Source of the DNA: Artemisia argyi
Taxonomy: Eukaryota; Streptophyta; Magnoliopsida; Asterales; Asteraceae
DNA length: 64,000 bases
Direction of reading: 5' to 3'
Assembly: GCA_030686995.1 (NCBI GenBank)
Contig: CM060695.1
Coordinates: forward strand, 101,150,871 to 101,214,870
The notes under the pieces are model-generated. The model was not told the DNA's origin. It made no database searches and saw only the letters and a list, made by a program, of their open reading frames with translations. Shown piece by piece: positions 26,170 to 37,028 of this stretch (positions within the stretch are counted from its first letter, which is position 1; each line of letters begins with the position of its first letter). A program made the position numbers and the translations under genes.

Positions 26170-28230
26170 AGTTCCTCATTGACATGGATTCATCCTTACT
26201 TCATTGGACATATGTTTGATATACAAAAGTCAAACAATGTTAGGGAAACCCTAAATCGTTCTCTCTCTGGTGAAAAAAAGGCGACCAAAAACCTAACAAC
26301 CCTAAATCGTTTTCTTCTAATTCTCTTCCTAATTCTGTATGATTCATTAAAGATTTGTATTGCTACTAATTAACATTCGTGTTCTTTAGTTTCCATTACA
26401 GATTTATTAGTTTTTCATTCAGTATTGGGCAGATTATTAGTTGTCGACTTTTTAGGGTTGTTGGGTTTTTGGTTGCAGACCTGTTCTTGATCAACTCCTA
26501 TGCCTTAATCGACCTTCACCAAAAGAGTTTGATCTTGATCGATTGTACTATTAACCCTAACCGACCTATTGCTTAATTGTTTTATTAGGGTTTTTATTTG
26601 CAACCGACCGGATCGTTGCTGTTGATTTCCTTATTTTATGCACGATCTGGTGGGGTTGTTTGGTGACCGACTTTGATCTTATGGTTATAAAACCTTTGTG
26701 GTTTTATTTATGGTCGATTTGGGAGTGGAATCTTATGTGCTTATCGCTAAACTGAATCCTATATTTAGGGTTTGGATTATTTTTCATTGTGTTAGTAAAT
26801 CCGCTTAGGGTTTTCTTGATATTGGGGAAGTTGTATCCGTTCATGGTGTTGCACGTTGTAATACATGTTCTTTTACAGATTTGGTGATTATGTTCATGGG
26901 TTTAGATAGAGATGTAAGTAAAGTTATGAGGGTTCCTTGTTCAAAAACCCTTGGTTTCGTTACAAGATCTGCTGATCATGGTGATTTATTTTACTTTTGT
27001 CGGTCTTGTTATCAATGTTGCTAGAAGTCAAGTTTAGGGATCCTTGTTCTAAAACATTGTCAATGTTCAAAACCAATGTTGCTGATATTATTATTCTGGT
27101 CATTTGATCGTTACTGCTAGTGACATAGAAGTTAGGGTTTATTTGAAACCCTAGAAGTCGTATTCGTGATTATTTAGACCTATTGGTATTTGCTACGAGT
27201 CGTTGTGTTGGTCTATAACATGAATGGTGTTGATTGTATGTACGGGTCCTGGAATACGCATGTATGGTTTTGAATGATATATGGTGTGATTGTTCATACG
27301 TGGTGTTTGGGAATTCGTGGATTGTCATTGAGCCATTGGGGAGGGTTCTGGATTATCTTGTGTGTTTTTTACCTACCTTTTGGTCTCGTTGGGGTAGTTC
27401 ATATCATTGTGTATCACAGCCGTATTTTGATTCTTTTTTATGCATGTTTGTGGGACAATGAAGATGATTGGAAGTTCTATGATGACTATGCTTTTGGGGC
27501 ATGCTACTTTGATTGATGGAAGTTAGGGTTTTAACCCTATGTTAGTCCCATGTTGTTCTAGTTCTTACATTCGCCTGATGCATTGCAATACCATTCGGAT
27601 TGCATAAGGCCCTCGTTTCGTGATGAGTGATTTATCATGGCTGCTGTGGGAAAGGAAAGCATGGGGTGCAAGTTGTTGGGTTGTTACATATTGGTGCTAC
27701 AACATCATGAAGGTTTTGCTTGTGGTGTTCTTGATACTACAACCAGATGATATGTTGAAGATTGCTTGGTTGTTCATACGGGGATTCTTCATGGAAATTA
27801 GGTGGACCACCATAGTGATATAGAATGCTCAAGTACTTTTCTTGAGTAGTATTGTAAATTGTTATGTATTCTATCATTATTGGTAGGTTCATTTTACTGT
27901 AAGTTATAGGAATGATGTATCATTCTTATATTCGAGTTTGTAAGTGTCCTAAGGGACTGAGGCGAGGGAAGTCACCCTCGTCCTTTGTACTTCAAAGATT
28001 TTTGGATGATGTATTTTACTGGGGTGAATTAACTCTTTTACCCAAAAAAAAGTCAAACAATGTCAATTGGTTATTTTTATTGTTACAAGGTTGTTACAAT
28101 CTTAATTAGTCAGTTCCTCATTGACATGGCTTCATCCTCACTTCATTGGACAAATGTTTGAAATACAAAAGTCAAACAATGTCAATTGGTTATTTTTATT
28201 GTTACAAGGTTTGTTACAATCTCAATTAGT
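26170..28230. repeat. ~115-bp tandem duplication, left unit split by an insertion
   Basis: Unit 1 runs 26170-26240 and resumes at 28064-28118. Unit 2 is 28119-28230. Both contain CATTGACATGG, TTCATTGGAC, AAAGTCAAACAATGTCAATT and GTTACAATCT. Unit 1 is interrupted by the LINE-like insertion. Confidence 0.75.
26241..28047 (+). mobile_element. LINE-like non-coding retroposed insertion, 1.8 kb
   Basis: Flanked by identical 16-bp copies of AAAAGTCAAACAATGT (26225-26240 and 28048-28063), the length range of target-primed insertions. It begins TAGGGAAACCCTAAATCG and ends in AATTAACTCTTTTACCC followed by A's that merge with the target duplication, as in plant L1 elements. Just before, TTTGTACTTCAAAGATTTTT is like a plant LINE 3' tail. 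No reading frame above about 80 codons and no reverse transcriptase or endonuclease motif, so it moved in trans or is a retroposed non-coding RNA. Confidence 0.65.
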
Positions 28231-28353
28231 CAAACATGATCAATTAGAGTAATGAAGAACGACAAATAAGGATAATTAAGCTTAATCATTTTCCATTACA
28301 TGTTAAATGAAAAAGAAAATGTACATGAAACAAAAGTTACACATTCTTAAGAC

Positions 28354-28907
28354 CTAAACATCCAATTTTGGAGATTTCTCCGGGTCAAAGGCCTTATGTG
28401 CAGCTTCGTAATCCAAGCCATCCAAGGCCACATCATCATACTCCTCTTCATCTTCAGGCACGCATGCCTTGGTCCGACCATACTCCTTTTCATTTTTAGC
28501 AAGCTGAAGCAATGCTTGTTTGCTTGCTTTTTTCTTTTTTTCTGCAGTCCACCACTGCAACCACATATTCACATCCCATTGCTCTTTTGTGCCTGCACAT
28601 AATATACCATTATTAAAGATTAAAAACTGACAATATGTATAACAGATTAGGCATTTAATGATTAAAGTATTTGCAGCAGTATCTCAAAGAAATGTATAAG
28701 TAATTTATAGATACCTTTACCTAATTCTCCATGGCTTGAAGACTCTCTTTGAACACGTTTTTTCCTGAAATGAAAGACACATTAGATTACTAATATATAC
28801 AATTTGGTGAAAGATATATTATTGAATCTTTACATCACTAATCTATGAACATACTTTGAGTTTTGGTTACTTGAAGCACCTCCGGATCTCTTTATGTTTC
28901 CTGACAT
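28354..28907 (-). CDS. Small three-exon gene, 111 aa, function unknown
   Basis: Minus-strand exons 28907-28855, 28764-28721 and 28592-28354, joined by GTATGT/CAG, GTAAAG/CAG junctions with phases 2 and 1 preserved. The product starts MSGNIKRSGGASSNQ, has a basic segment (KKKRVQRESSSHGELG), a Trp-rich core (EQWDVNMWLQWWTAEKKKK) and an acidic tail (PEDEEEYDDVALDGLDYEAA). No family recognised. It lies about 2.4 kb from the PB1-like and GRF remnants, so it may be an accessory gene of the same degraded element, or a host gene. The clean splicing and open frame argue that it is or was recently functional. Confidence 0.55.
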
Positions 28908-29059
28908 ACTGTATGATACTTTGTTGCATGTTTTTTTTAAGACTTTGGTAAGAAACGATTTGTGATGTGTGTGATACATGGCAATGAGTATAAAAAAGGG
29001 ATTTTGGAATTCAAAACGTCCAATTGCAGTTTCCAAGATGCAGGTGTGAATTAAAATCA

Positions 29060-30090
29060 CTACCATCTGTTTGTGCCTTATTCTGTGTTTCTGAGTATAA
29101 TTTGGTTCATACTTTGTTCATCTGAGCTTTTCTAAGTCTAAAAATCAATTGGTCTAAGTTTGGTCAGCTCTGGTCAACTCTGCTTATTAATAAGCACTTT
29201 TCTAATAAGCTGTTTCAAAGCAAGCAGTAGTTCCTGAGCTTAATTTCAAATTTTTAAATTTTTCATAAGTTTAGAATATTAATTTAGAATTTTCCTGAAT
29301 TTTTCATATTTTTCTGACCTTATTTGCTATTTTTCTTATTTTATTTTCATTTTTAATCAATTTTTAATACATTTTAATTACCAAAAATTTCAAAAACATC
29401 AGAAAAAGCCTAGAAAAATCCAAAAATATTTTAGAAATTTATTTTCTGTTATTTTAGATTTTTAGAAATTAATTTTGCAATTTTCTCATTTATTTTCTAT
29501 TTTTTTATTAATTTTTAATTAGATTTAATAGTTTTTAATTCCCAAAAATTACACAAAAAGCCAAAAAAAATTAGTTTTTAGTTTTAAAATTACTTTTTAG
29601 TTATTTTATAATTTTCAAAATTTATTTTTCATTTTTCTCACCTTATTTGCATTTTCTTTTAATTTTTAATTAGATAATTAGTTTTTAATTATAAAAAATA
29701 AATAAAAAGTCAAAAAAATATTTTTCTTTTTCTCAAAATTTTCTTCTATCATTTTTATTTTTTTTTTAAATTATTTTCAAGTCCGTAGGAGTAGTATAGC
29801 TTAAAATTCACGTTTTATTTCATACGTTTACGTTTAATTCGCGTTTTAGCTTACGGTTTTAAGATTACGTTACGTTTTTGTTTTAATTTCTTGAATTACG
29901 TGCTTAAGTGATTATTTGTGCTTCATTTACTTATTCATTAGTATAATCTCATATAAATCACTTTTTACCAATTTCACGACACGTTTCACGAATCGGGAAT
30001 TTGAAATTCCATTCACCCTTCACACGGACTACGACCTCGGGTTATCCGTATTTCTTTGCGGATTTCTTGAGTAATACTATACTATAATAT
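29060..30090. other. Possible diverged LTR relic
   Basis: AT-rich text like the 3' half of the Athila LTR here, such as GCTTATTAATAAGCAC and repeated TTTTTAATTAGATTTAAT. It ends with CGGGTTATCCGTATTTC, comparable to CGGGGATTTCCTTGTACTTC near the Athila LTR end. No boundaries or coding sequence. Confidence 0.35.
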
Positions 30091-32335
30091 ACTTGATTTG
30101 ATTTTATCACATCATTCATCCAAAAATCCGTTTTAAAACTTATAGTTAAGCGGATAGATTGCATTAACAACAAATTTAAATATACATAGGACTACATAAA
30201 CCATCCTATATATGACACTAAATAAACCATCCTATCAACCTACATCGTTTACTACATAACATTGTATACAGATAAACCCATATGGTTCATCCTACATCAG
30301 CTAATTACATACCATTGTCTAGTGACAAACCCATTTTGTTTATCATACATCAGATACTTGCACAAAGTTTATTTAACTTAGAAAAACTTTTAAACATTGT
30401 TTCAACCATCGACAAACATAAAACCATCAACAACCATCAACAAACTTCAAACCTTAAAACTCTTTGGGACCTGTTTGTGTCATCGGTTAAAAAGAAGCGG
30501 ACCCTTGCAGCTGCACCAAAGGCGGCTTCCCGCCTCAACTCTCTGAAACCAGAGCATGAAACAATTGACACCTTCCTCCTCACCTTCCCTCGACCAGATA
30601 CCGCCACTATTCTCTCACGTACTGCGAACACTTTCTGTATCATTTGGTGCTTCACAACAGCGACAGAGTACCCATACAAGTTGTACTTGTGCATAATTTT
30701 TGATGGTATAGTCTATTACAAAATGTACAAGTGTGTTACTACTGCTGCATATTAAGCTTATTAAGGATAAGCCTGCTTATGGAATTCAGTGCTGCTAGTA
30801 CTAAGTTACAACTGCTATAGTTTGATAGTTGTTTAGTTTGTAATCTCATTGAAATTGTAGCATAACAATTTGACAAATTATCAAAGTTTTCAAGACACTT
30901 AAAAGTCGTCCATCTCTCCAGAAGCATGCAGTCAGTGTTCTGTAGAATGCCCTATCTTCTTGGTCATGGACAGTGTGAAACGACCATTTGCACATTAAGT
31001 TCATCCGTCAGGGTTCAAAATCTGAATTTAATAATACAAAATGAGTAAGTTACAGATAATCCAAACTGTTACACAGTTATCATATACTTGATGTAGTTAA
31101 AGCTAATAAAGGAAAATATACCATAGTCATGTGGTTGTTGACACAGGGCATTCATGGCAATATTGGTGTTGTATGTCTCCATAGTTGTGATGGTCCCTCC
31201 ATCTGGTTCAAACAACATCACCTTATATTCCTGGCCCGGGACAACCTGAGTACAAACCATCCGAGGGCTCATATTCAAGTCTCGAACCAGTGTCAACCAA
31301 CTACAACCATACAAGAAAGAGTGGACTTATCGATCATAGAGATGATCACTGGCCACCCTAAAATTGTAGTCAGTCGTGTTAGTTGAAACCACGACCGAAT
31401 CAGTAGAGGTTGGACCATCTATATATCTCATAAAGTCTTCCTGCAACGACTACATAAGCAGAGATATGTATGTCACCGATGATACGTAAATTCGCGAGCC
31501 CCTAGGAATGGTTGTTGCTGCCCAATGCTCGACCTATTTATATGTATCAATCAATAAAAGAAAGGCAACGTTAGGAGTAATACGGGACTTCCTCCCCGGT
31601 TTAGACTCCGACGCTCAAGTCAGATGGTGTAATTATCATTGCGATAAATATAAAAGTTTCTAATAGAGGGAGAGATATGTTAGTAATTTGTGTGTATCGT
31701 ATTGAGCTTAACAGCGTTCCTTTTATAGTGCAAGAAAACGAATAATAATCAAATAATATCTCATCAGATCGAATATTCTAGCATATATTCTTGGGCCTAC
31801 TTGTAATTTGTAACACTCATATGATAATATTCTCTTGGTCCCACTTCTTCTAGAACTCATACTATCTGGTTCTTACAATTGCTCAATATTTATTTATTGT
31901 TTTGTAGTGGTCCTCTTTTGTGACTATTCTTCAAATATGTTTACACGTGCTTCTATAATACTCATCAAGCCCCTCATGGGTAGACATATTTTAAAGCTAT
32001 AAATTGATGTGTCCGTCCTATGAGTTAAGAGTAGTGTCCTATTATGTAGACCTTCATAGCCTTATAAATTTGTACTTTATTCTACCACTTTTAGACATAA
32101 GCCTTTTTCGAAGTATAGAAGAAGAAATTGGTACATTTTCTGTCTTTGTCAGGAAAATTTATATGGTCCCCTCACAACTTTGAGTTAGCTTTCAGTTGAT
32201 ACTTTAGTATTTGTATACTCCATACTTTATTTAGAGTTCATGCACATGGAATAGTTTATTGTGGTTTTATTTAACATGCATACTAGTATTTCATGCATGG
32301 CTACCTTTCAAGATATTTTGTGTTCGTCGTTGGTG
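30091..32335. other. Repeat-derived non-coding sequence
   Basis: Short imperfect repeats of TAAACCCAT...CATCCTACATCAG occur at 30230-30355. A 157-codon frame at 30282-30755 shows no domain and biased composition. The right end (32336-32340) is the left target-site copy of the Athila insertion. Confidence 0.4.
31130..31470 (-). pseudogene. Unrecognised protein remnant, possibly B3-like
   Basis: Minus-strand pieces DFVRYIDGPTSTDSVVVS, YNFRVASDHLYDR, then after a stop FLYGCSWLTLVRDLNMSPRM and YKVMLFEPDGGTI. The pattern loosely recalls B3 DNA-binding domains. The resemblance is weak, and the stop near 31340 shows it is broken. Confidence 0.25.
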
Positions 32336-32589
32336 TGTGCTTATTCACACACATTTTTCTGTCCATTTTAAGACCAAAATAGACACAAACTAATCATAAA
32401 TGCCAAAGATATTGTGTTTTTTGTGTTTGTGATCGTGCAAGAACGAATAATTCAGAAATTGGCATAAAACATGCCAAAAAGGACAAAAACGAGCACGAGT
32501 TTGGAAATTGTATCAAAAACCAGAACCGGGGAAGCAAATTACCACTTTTTGAGCTCAGAATGTCAAAACATACCTTGGAGAATCATCAA

Positions 32590-32960
32590 ATGCCAACAAT
32601 AGCCCTTGGAGCAAAAGTTTGAAAAAATTGGTAGAAATGGTCCCTCAAGTTTGAAATTTGGCAGAATCGGTCCCTGAGAATTGGATTTTGGAAGAAAAAG
32701 TCAACACTGGTCCTTGGATTTCACAAGTTACCAAGTTTAGTCCCTGGTTGAAAAGTTTGAAGAAAATACAAGTTTGGCCCCTGAAGTTTTAGATTTGACA
32801 TGTTTGGTCCCTGGAACTTTCAAATATGGAAAATATCACTTATGGTCCTTGTATTATTGGAGCTTGGCAAGAAATAACCCCTTGTGAACTTTGGAAAAGA
32901 CCCATTTTCAGTCGCTACATTTTTAGAAAATTACAAAGATGGTCCTTGTGTTATTTCTAT
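32590..32960 (+). repeat. Degenerate GGTCCCTGRAGTTTG repeat array in LTR U3
   Basis: At least seven variants spaced about 35-60 bp: GGTCCCTCAAGTTTG, GGTCCCTGAGAATTGG, GGTCCTTGGATTTC, AGTCCCTGGTTG, GGCCCCTGAAGTTTTAG, GGTCCCTGGAACTTTC, GGTCCTTGTATTATTGG. Upstream of the TATA box, so possibly a promoter repeat. Confidence 0.65.
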
Positions 32961-33395
32961 TCCAAACGGACCCTTTAAACCAAAAATCCAAAATCCAACC
33001 CAAATACAAAACACAACCATCACCAGCCCACAAACACCCCCTGATCCAACACAAACACCAAAACCTCCGGCCCATTTTCTTTTTATTAATAAAACAGGGT
33101 CAAATAAGGTTTGACCTGCCTCTTCCCTCCCACCTCCACACCACTTTCTTGCAACCTATCACATCCACCACCCCCACCATCTCCATCACATCCCACCACC
33201 CATCCACTACCCCTCTCCCTTCACCTCAGCAATAAATGGCACCCCCACCCCCAATTGGTATTTCACAGAGCAAATTGCTCTTATCATGTTTCCCGCCAAA
33301 AGCCAATTAAGGGTCAAGATCACTCCAATCTCATCCAATGGATGAGATTATTGCTGGAAAAGCTCAAATAGGACCCAAACAACCCTAAATATCAT

Positions 33396-33403
33396 TATAA
33401 AAG
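33396..33403 (+). promoter_or_regulatory. Likely TATA box of the Athila 5' LTR
   Basis: TATAAAAG followed by a purine-rich stretch (GAAGAAGAAAGAGAAG), in a region that turns from mixed to AT-rich. Transcription would start near 33430. The truncated 3' LTR lacks this segment. Confidence 0.5.
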
Positions 33404-36388
33404 GAAGAAGAAAGAGAAGAGAAGACACGGTAGATTAATTTTAGTTCAATTAGTGTCGAATAGTGTAATTCATCAATTTCTCTTGTAATTTTCAGTGTAA
33501 AGCTCTGTACTGAGCATTTTTATGTGAATCTAAATCTTTTTCAAGCTTCCAATTCAGTTTGTATTCCTAAATTCAGTTTATGCATCTTTAAAATTCAAAA
33601 ATCTCAATTAGCTTATATATTGATGAACCTTGTTGTTCTGGACTCAATAGATCACATAAGCTATTAGAAACCTTAAAAAACAGTTTAGCATCAAAAATCA
33701 AAAATACAAAAAAATACCAAAAAAAAAAAAATCAGAAAAATAGAATTAAAATAAAAAATTGCAGGTTTGAAGAAGAAGAAGCTGGAGCAAGGTAAATTTT
33801 GGATGGCCTTGGGTTAGTGGTTTCGTGGAGAACCTATAGGTGTCTTGGTTCTTGGTTCATGGTGATTTGGCAGGAAAGCACATTGTGAGCACATTTTTAA
33901 ATTTTTCACTCTTTATGATTCATAGCTTATAATCTGTTTATTCCTGTTCTTTTAATCTTATTTTGTGTTTATTAGTGATAATATAGATTAAATTCAGTTG
34001 GTGGTCAATTAGTATTGATTGTACCATTCATTTCATTTTTAACTGCCAAAAATAGAATTTTAGTGGTTCTTGAGTATTTGTTGTTACAAGTTGTGTTCTG
34101 AGGTTTAAACCAGTCCAGGTATTCTTATAATAGCTTTGTGGATATGTTTTATGGCATGAATCAGTGAAATCTTTTGAAAATACATAATCAAGCAAGTTTA
34201 AGTGGTGTATGGATTTGTTTGCTATTCTGTTTACTAGTCTATTTTAGTTGATGTTCTTGGTTCATTTAGGTCACCATAAGTCTCATTAGGTCATATCAAT
34301 CATAAAAACCAGGTCCCTTTTAATAAAAAGTCAAAATAGCTTATAGTCTCATCATATTAGTTATCTGTTAGGATTTAGAGTATCAATTTCATCACAGTAG
34401 TTCATAACTTGGTTATCTAGCTTAATTTCACTTCTAATTAGCTTAATACAACATAATCAGTAAGTAGATGTGATCCAAAGTTCAATTTAGTCAATTTAGC
34501 TCATAAATCTAAAAAGTCAAAAATTGCATAGTTAGGCAGAAACTCAAATTTTAAAGGATTTTTCCTGATTTTTGTGCTTACATTCAAGCCTCAAGCTTTT
34601 CACTAGTTAAAATATACCAGCTTAAGTTTCAAAATCAATCATTGGATTATTTTTAGGATTTTTCTTTTAGCTTATACAAGTGCTTGTTTAGACCTGCAGG
34701 CTGAGCACTCTCCCCTGTACCAGGGTTTTTACCCAACCTTCCTTGGCTTATTCTGGCTTAATGAGTGGGCCCCAGACCTCCATTTTTGCTTTTTGAGTAG
34801 CTTGTTAGTATAGCTTAATAGTTCTGAGCTTATTTTGGGCTTTAGATCCTTGGCTCACAGGTTATTTGTGCCTTGTACTTACCCTGACCACATACCTTAC
34901 ACTGAGTGACTCAGTGTGCAAGCCTAACTTGAAAGCCCTCTCAAGTGCTTATTAGTGGGACCCAAGGCCTGAACCTTGGCTTTTTGAAAAGCCCTTATGG
35001 CTGGCTTGTTAGATCAAGCTTAATTTTGGACCCTTGTTCACCCCTGTAGACCCCACAAGGCCTGCAAGTTACCATTTTTGGCCTGTTAAGTGTTCAGGTT
35101 TTGGCCATTAGCTTATCTGCTTATTACAGCTTATCCATTATTCTTATTTCCTTATTTTGGCTTATTTTAAGTTAGTCTCTGCTTGTTGTAGCTTATTTAA
35201 CTTTGTGACATCAATTTGTAGCTTTTCATTAGCTTTTTCAAAACCTAAAAGACCTAATAAGCTTCAAACATCATTCTGTTAAGCACTTTAGGTTCCATAT
35301 TGCGTATTTTTAAGATCCAACTAAAGTGCCTTCACAAAAGTCCCTTATTTTCAGTATATAAATAGATTTGTAAAAGAAAATCCACAAAAAAGCCCAATTT
35401 AAAAATAGTGATAGCTTCTATTTAAGCCATTTGGCTTATTGCTCAGCTTTTTCAAAAAGCAATTTTCATTTTTATAATTTTATTAGGTTTCTAATATATT
35501 AAAATAATTTAGGAAAAATTTTCATAATTTTCTAAGTTAATTTAGTATTTATAACAATTAAATTAAGTTTAATTAGTTTTAATCAAAAAAGCCAAATATT
35601 AATTTTCCTTCTGCTTATTAATAAGCCATAGTAGCTTTTTATATTTTCCTAGATTTTATAATTAATAAAGTATTTTTAGAAAATTTTTTAGAATTTTCAC
35701 TGTTCATTTAGTATTTTTCCTAATTAAATTAGTTAAATTAGATTTTAATTAATAAATAAGTAAATTAGTTTAAAAATAATTTTTATAAACTTTTTATAAT
35801 TTTTTAGGATTCATGTGATGGTTAATTATTTTTGTAAAAATTTTCATATTTTTCTAAGTCATTTTAGTATTTTTCTTAAATTTGTATTAGTTATAAATTA
35901 GTTTTATTAATTATTTAATAGTTTAAATTAGTTTTTAATTAATAATAAATAATAAAATAATCAAAAATAATAATTTTCATTTTAATTAATTTTTCTTTTA
36001 ATATTAAGTTTGTAAAAATTTTATTTTCACCCGCTGTAGTTTTAAATTGTTAAAAACTCACCTTTTATTCTGTTTGTAACCATTTATGAATTGTAATCTG
36101 TTTTACGTTTATACATATATGTAATCTTGTGATTGTTTATACTGTTTCATTATCTTATCATCAAGCAATTAATAGTGCAATAAAATCCATATCATTATCT
36201 GTTAATATTCCCAATCACTGTATCCCTTAAACGTTTCGAAAACACAATTTCAATCTCGTTAGGACTTAACGACCCGGGGATTTCCTTGTACTTCCACGGA
36301 TTTTATATCTTGCATTTCTCTCCCTTAGGTTTGACCTGTTGGCCATCTTTGGTTAATTTGGACTGACTATAAGGGAGGAGTCAAATTT

Positions 36389-36406
36389 TGGCGCCGCTGC
36401 CGGGGA
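36389..36406 (+). other. Primer binding site, tRNA-Asp type
   Basis: TGGCGCCGCTGCCGGGGA lies 5 nt after the LTR end and matches the complement of plant tRNA-Asp 3' end with about one mismatch, the usual primer of Athila/Tat elements. The following 620 bp to gag is AT-rich leader with no other feature seen. Confidence 0.85.
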
Positions 36407-37028
36407 GGTTGTTGCGTGTTTCAAAACGTTTTTAGGTTTAATGATTTTTCAAAACCCTCCTTGTACAAATTTCACCACTTTGTAAAAATGTTTTTGTAAA
36501 AATCTTAATCATATCAGAAAAAGTCATTAACACTTTTCCTAAAGTGTTAAAAACACCCAAAAAAAATCATAAATAAAAAAACAAATCGTGAAGTTAAATT
36601 ACTTCGGTTTCTTTAAGATTACAACCTACACAGGTGGTAAACGGAAGTTCTGACATTAAATTGCGAACTGAAGAGAGATCCGGTCTTCTCTCCCGCCACC
36701 CTGTGAGTAATTTTAAAGGAAACAATTTTGGTTAACGGATCGATACCAAAAATATTAAAGTTTTTTTGCACACACACCCAAAAAGCCAAAAACATTTTGT
36801 TTTCTGTTAATAATAAATACATAAAATACACTGTCGAAAACCAAGGCTGAATACCTACCAACTGGGGGTATGAACATTAATAATTTCCCAAACTAAAGAT
36901 TAAAACTTGTCTTTGTATCCTTGTGATTGGTGTACCTTTTTCAAAGAAGCCAGTCATACTGTGATTATTGGTTTAAGTTCCCTGTTGTTTTGCCTCGGTC
37001 TTGTTTTAATTGACATTGTTTTTAGTGC

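Larger units (their letters stand above)
32341..36383 (+). repeat. 5' LTR of the Athila element (~4.0 kb)
   Basis: Begins TGGTGTGTGC and ends GGGAGGAGTCA. Its last 1.57 kb (from 34812) matches 42816-44398 at roughly 95% by eye. The first 2.5 kb has no partner because the 3' copy is truncated, so the left boundary rests on TG plus the GTCGT target copy. Contents: GGTCCCT-type repeat array, TATA box, CT-rich stretch 33115-33260, and very AT-rich 3' half. Confidence 0.7.

Noticed and set aside
26245..26315. CCCTAAA words suggesting an interstitial telomeric repeat
   Set aside because: Only isolated single copies, no tandem array; more like telo-box words near a retroelement 5' end.
30282..30755. 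157-codon frame and its antisense partner
   Set aside because: No recognisable domain, no splice or promoter support, and it overlaps short imperfect repeats.
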